Of a stretch of DNA of 64,000 nucleotides, positions 62,534-64,000 are shown in pieces; within the stretch, counting starts at the first letter, position 1, and each line of letters begins with the position of its first letter. Below the pieces are notes generated by a model. The model saw only the letters and a program-made list of their open reading frames with translations. It was not told the DNA's origin and did no database searches. Where the stretch lies: assembly GCF_900182595.1 (NCBI RefSeq), contig NZ_FXTN01000003.1:62001-126000 (forward strand), written 5' to 3'. Source of the stretch: Pedobacter westerhofensis. Lineage in GTDB: Bacteria > Bacteroidota > Bacteroidia > Sphingobacteriales > Sphingobacteriaceae. The position numbers were made by a program, and so were the translations under genes.

Positions 62534-64000
62534 CTAAAAACAATATTTATTCGCAGCGATTAGCTGCTGTGCCACCTGCTGGCGTGCATTTTTCACATTA
62601 AATGGTTCCATTTTGGTAAATCTTTTCAACCCTACCAGCATCATACGCTGCTCATCTCCCTCTGCAAAAGCCCATAAAGCTTCTTTCCCTGCCTTCTGGG
62701 ACGCATCAACCGCCTCTACCAAATAAATCCGCATCATGTTCAATTGCCCTTCGCAGGCTTCAGCACCCTTCAGGTTAACCAGTTTTTCTGTTCTTAGCAA
62801 TACTGATTCTGCCACATAAACATAACTCGCCATGTCCGCAATATTCATCAGGATCTCCTGTTCCTTCGAAAGACTGAGCATCAGTTTCTGCACCGCGGCT
62901 CCAGCCACCATAAGCGTTGCCTTTTTCAAATTAGTAATGATTTTCTTTTCCGCAGCAAACAAAGTGTCATCCTCTTCACCAAAATCGGGAATAGACATCA
63001 GCTCTGCCGCTACAGCAGTAGCAGGCGTCATCAGGTCCAGCTCACCTTTCATAGCCCTTTTCAGCATCATGTCTACTGTCAGCAGCCTGTTGATCTCATT
63101 TGTTCCCTCAAAAATTCTGTTGATCCGTGCATCACGGTAAGCACGGTCCATTGGTGCCTCGGCAGAAAAACCCATACCTCCGTAAATCTGGACACCCTCA
63201 TCTGCCACATAATCCAATGCTTCAGAACCCCAAACTTTGAGTATCGCACATTCCACTGCAAATTGTTCGGTAGATTTCAGCTTGGCTTTACTGTTTTCCA
63301 TTCCGCCGGCAACCAGAGCTTCATAAGCATCATCGATATTCTGACCGGCACGATAGTTCGCAGATTCCACAGCATATACTTTAGTAGCCATTTCTGCCAG
63401 TTTATACCGGATAGCACCATATTTTGAAATCGGACGCTCAAACTGGATCCTCTCATTCGCATAATTAACAGCGGTACTGATCACATGTCTTGATGCACCC
63501 ACAGCTGCTGCTGCCAGTTTAATCCTGCCGATGTTTAAGATATTCACAGCAATCTTAAAACCGTTCTGGCGCTCAGAAAGCATATTCTCTGCCGGCACAG
63601 GGCAGTCATTAAAGAACACCTGGCGTGTGGAGGAACCCTTGATCCCCATTTTATGTTCTTCGGGGTTCATTGTAATTCCTCCGAAATCACGTTCCACGAT
63701 AAAAGCCGTCAAGTTTTTATCATCGTCAATTTTGGCAAAAACAATAAATATATCCGCAAAACCGCCATTGGTGATCCACATCTTCTGACCGTTGATCAGA
63801 TAATGCGTACCATCTTCGGATAACTTTGCTTTTGTTCTGGCCGAATTGGCGTCAGAGCCTGAATTAGGTTCTGTCAGACAATAAGCGGCTTTCCATTCTC
63901 CGGTTCCCAGTTTCGGGATATATTTTTCTTTCTGAGCATCGTCCCCATAATACAGGATAGGTAAAGTACCAATTCCTGTATGGGCTGATAGGGCTACCGC
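62534..64000 (-). CDS. Acyl-CoA dehydrogenase (partial, 5' end beyond right edge)
   Basis: The frame stays open to the window edge, giving 488 residues of a larger enzyme; an internal ATG at 63781 is not the start. Visible family signatures are AYCLTEPNSGSDANSARTKA (signature 1), KMWITNGGFADIFIVFAK, the FAD-region GAIRYKLAEMATKVYAVES, and YGGMGFSAEAPMDRAYRDARI then IFEGTNEINRLL (signature 2). Residues beyond this form the extended C-terminal helical domain (~170 residues) seen in long acyl-CoA dehydrogenases. The catalytic Glu is expected in the YGGMGFSAE/IFEGTNE part. It oxidises acyl-CoA in fatty-acid breakdown with ETF as acceptor; chain length is unknown. Confidence 0.93.
   Translation of the reverse strand, partial: AVALSAHTGIGTLPILYYGDDAQKEKYIPKLGTGEWKAAYCLTEPNSGSDANSARTKAKLSEDGTHYLINGQKMWITNGGFADIFIVFAKIDDDKNLTAFIVERDFGGITMNPEEHKMGIKGSSTRQVFFNDCPVPAENMLSERQNGFKIAVNILNIGRIKLAAAAVGASRHVISTAVNYANERIQFERPISKYGAIRYKLAEMATKVYAVESANYRAGQNIDDAYEALVAGGMENSKAKLKSTEQFAVECAILKVWGSEALDYVADEGVQIYGGMGFSAEAPMDRAYRDARINRIFEGTNEINRLLTVDMMLKRAMKGELDLMTPATAVAAELMSIPDFGEEDDTLFAAEKKIITNLKKATLMVAGAAVQKLMLSLSKEQEILMNIADMASYVYVAESVLLRTEKLVNLKGAEACEGQLNMMRIYLVEAVDASQKAGKEALWAFAEGDEQRMMLVGLKRFTKMEPFNVKNARQQVAQQLIAANKYCF

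Overview
The window looks like chromosome from a Bacteroidota member of the Sphingobacteriaceae, close to Pedobacter. The signs are a SusC/SusD pair, a split hybrid two-component regulator with a ligand-sensing propeller, GIN-domain and FKBP lipoproteins, signal peptides ending in AQ, starts without Shine-Dalgarno sequences and moderate A+T content. This placement is inferred from gene families, not from a 16S sequence. There is no phage, insertion sequence, integrase or CRISPR array.

Layout. 0-3.2 kb: a receiver/thioredoxin-reductase-like fusion and its probable sensor kinase. 3.4-4.7 kb: APS kinase plus a sulfotransferase. 4.8-14.2 kb: corrin-ring synthesis by the early-cobalt (anaerobic-type) route. 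cobA and cbiX lie on the plus strand and converge on a seven-gene minus-strand operon (cobI, cobJ-cbiC, cobL, cbiG-cobM, cobK, cbiD, cobalt/nickel permease). Together they cover uroporphyrinogen III to cobyrinic acid except for precorrin-2 dehydrogenase. 14.5-15.1 kb: a cupin protein with an anti-sigma-like N-terminus. 15.1 and 32.7 kb: two identical tRNA-Asn genes, each with its own terminator, bracketing a 17.5 kb accessory segment. That segment holds a LysR regulator, an alpha/beta hydrolase and a glycan-utilisation locus (SusC, SusD, clan GH-A glycosidase, two Gfo/Idh/MocA oxidoreductases, DUF6807/PmoA, DUF1080 3-keto-disaccharide hydrolase family). A two-component pair with the domains of one hybrid protein, split across two overlapping frames, adjoins it.

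32.9-36.7 kb: PfkB kinase, a lycopene-cyclase-domain protein coupled to a small cytochrome b5 protein, an ECF sigma factor and murB. 37-44 kb: two tandem paralogous TetR regulators and a TolC/adaptor/RND efflux operon. 44-51.9 kb: a secreted protein of unknown function, two unusual long hairpins, lpdA, an ArnT-like glycosyltransferase, an M1 peptidase, a GIN-domain protein and a probable outer-membrane barrel. 52-56 kb: sucA-sucB. 56-61 kb: a light-response and DNA-repair group consisting of a CarH-like B12-binding MerR regulator, cry-DASH, a TIGR01777 epimerase-like protein and a class I photolyase. 61-64 kb: two FKBP lipoproteins, a possible small ORF and a truncated acyl-CoA dehydrogenase gene.

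Connections. The cobalamin operon could supply the ligand that a CarH-type regulator needs for light sensing. lpdA, sucA and sucB would provide all three subunits of 2-oxoglutarate dehydrogenase. The glycan locus looks built for glycosides that are first oxidised at C3 and then cleaved. The most unusual non-coding structure is a pair of oppositely oriented 27/26-bp hairpins at 44.9-45.1 kb. Their stems are unrelated, but their 31-nt loops are nearly the same.
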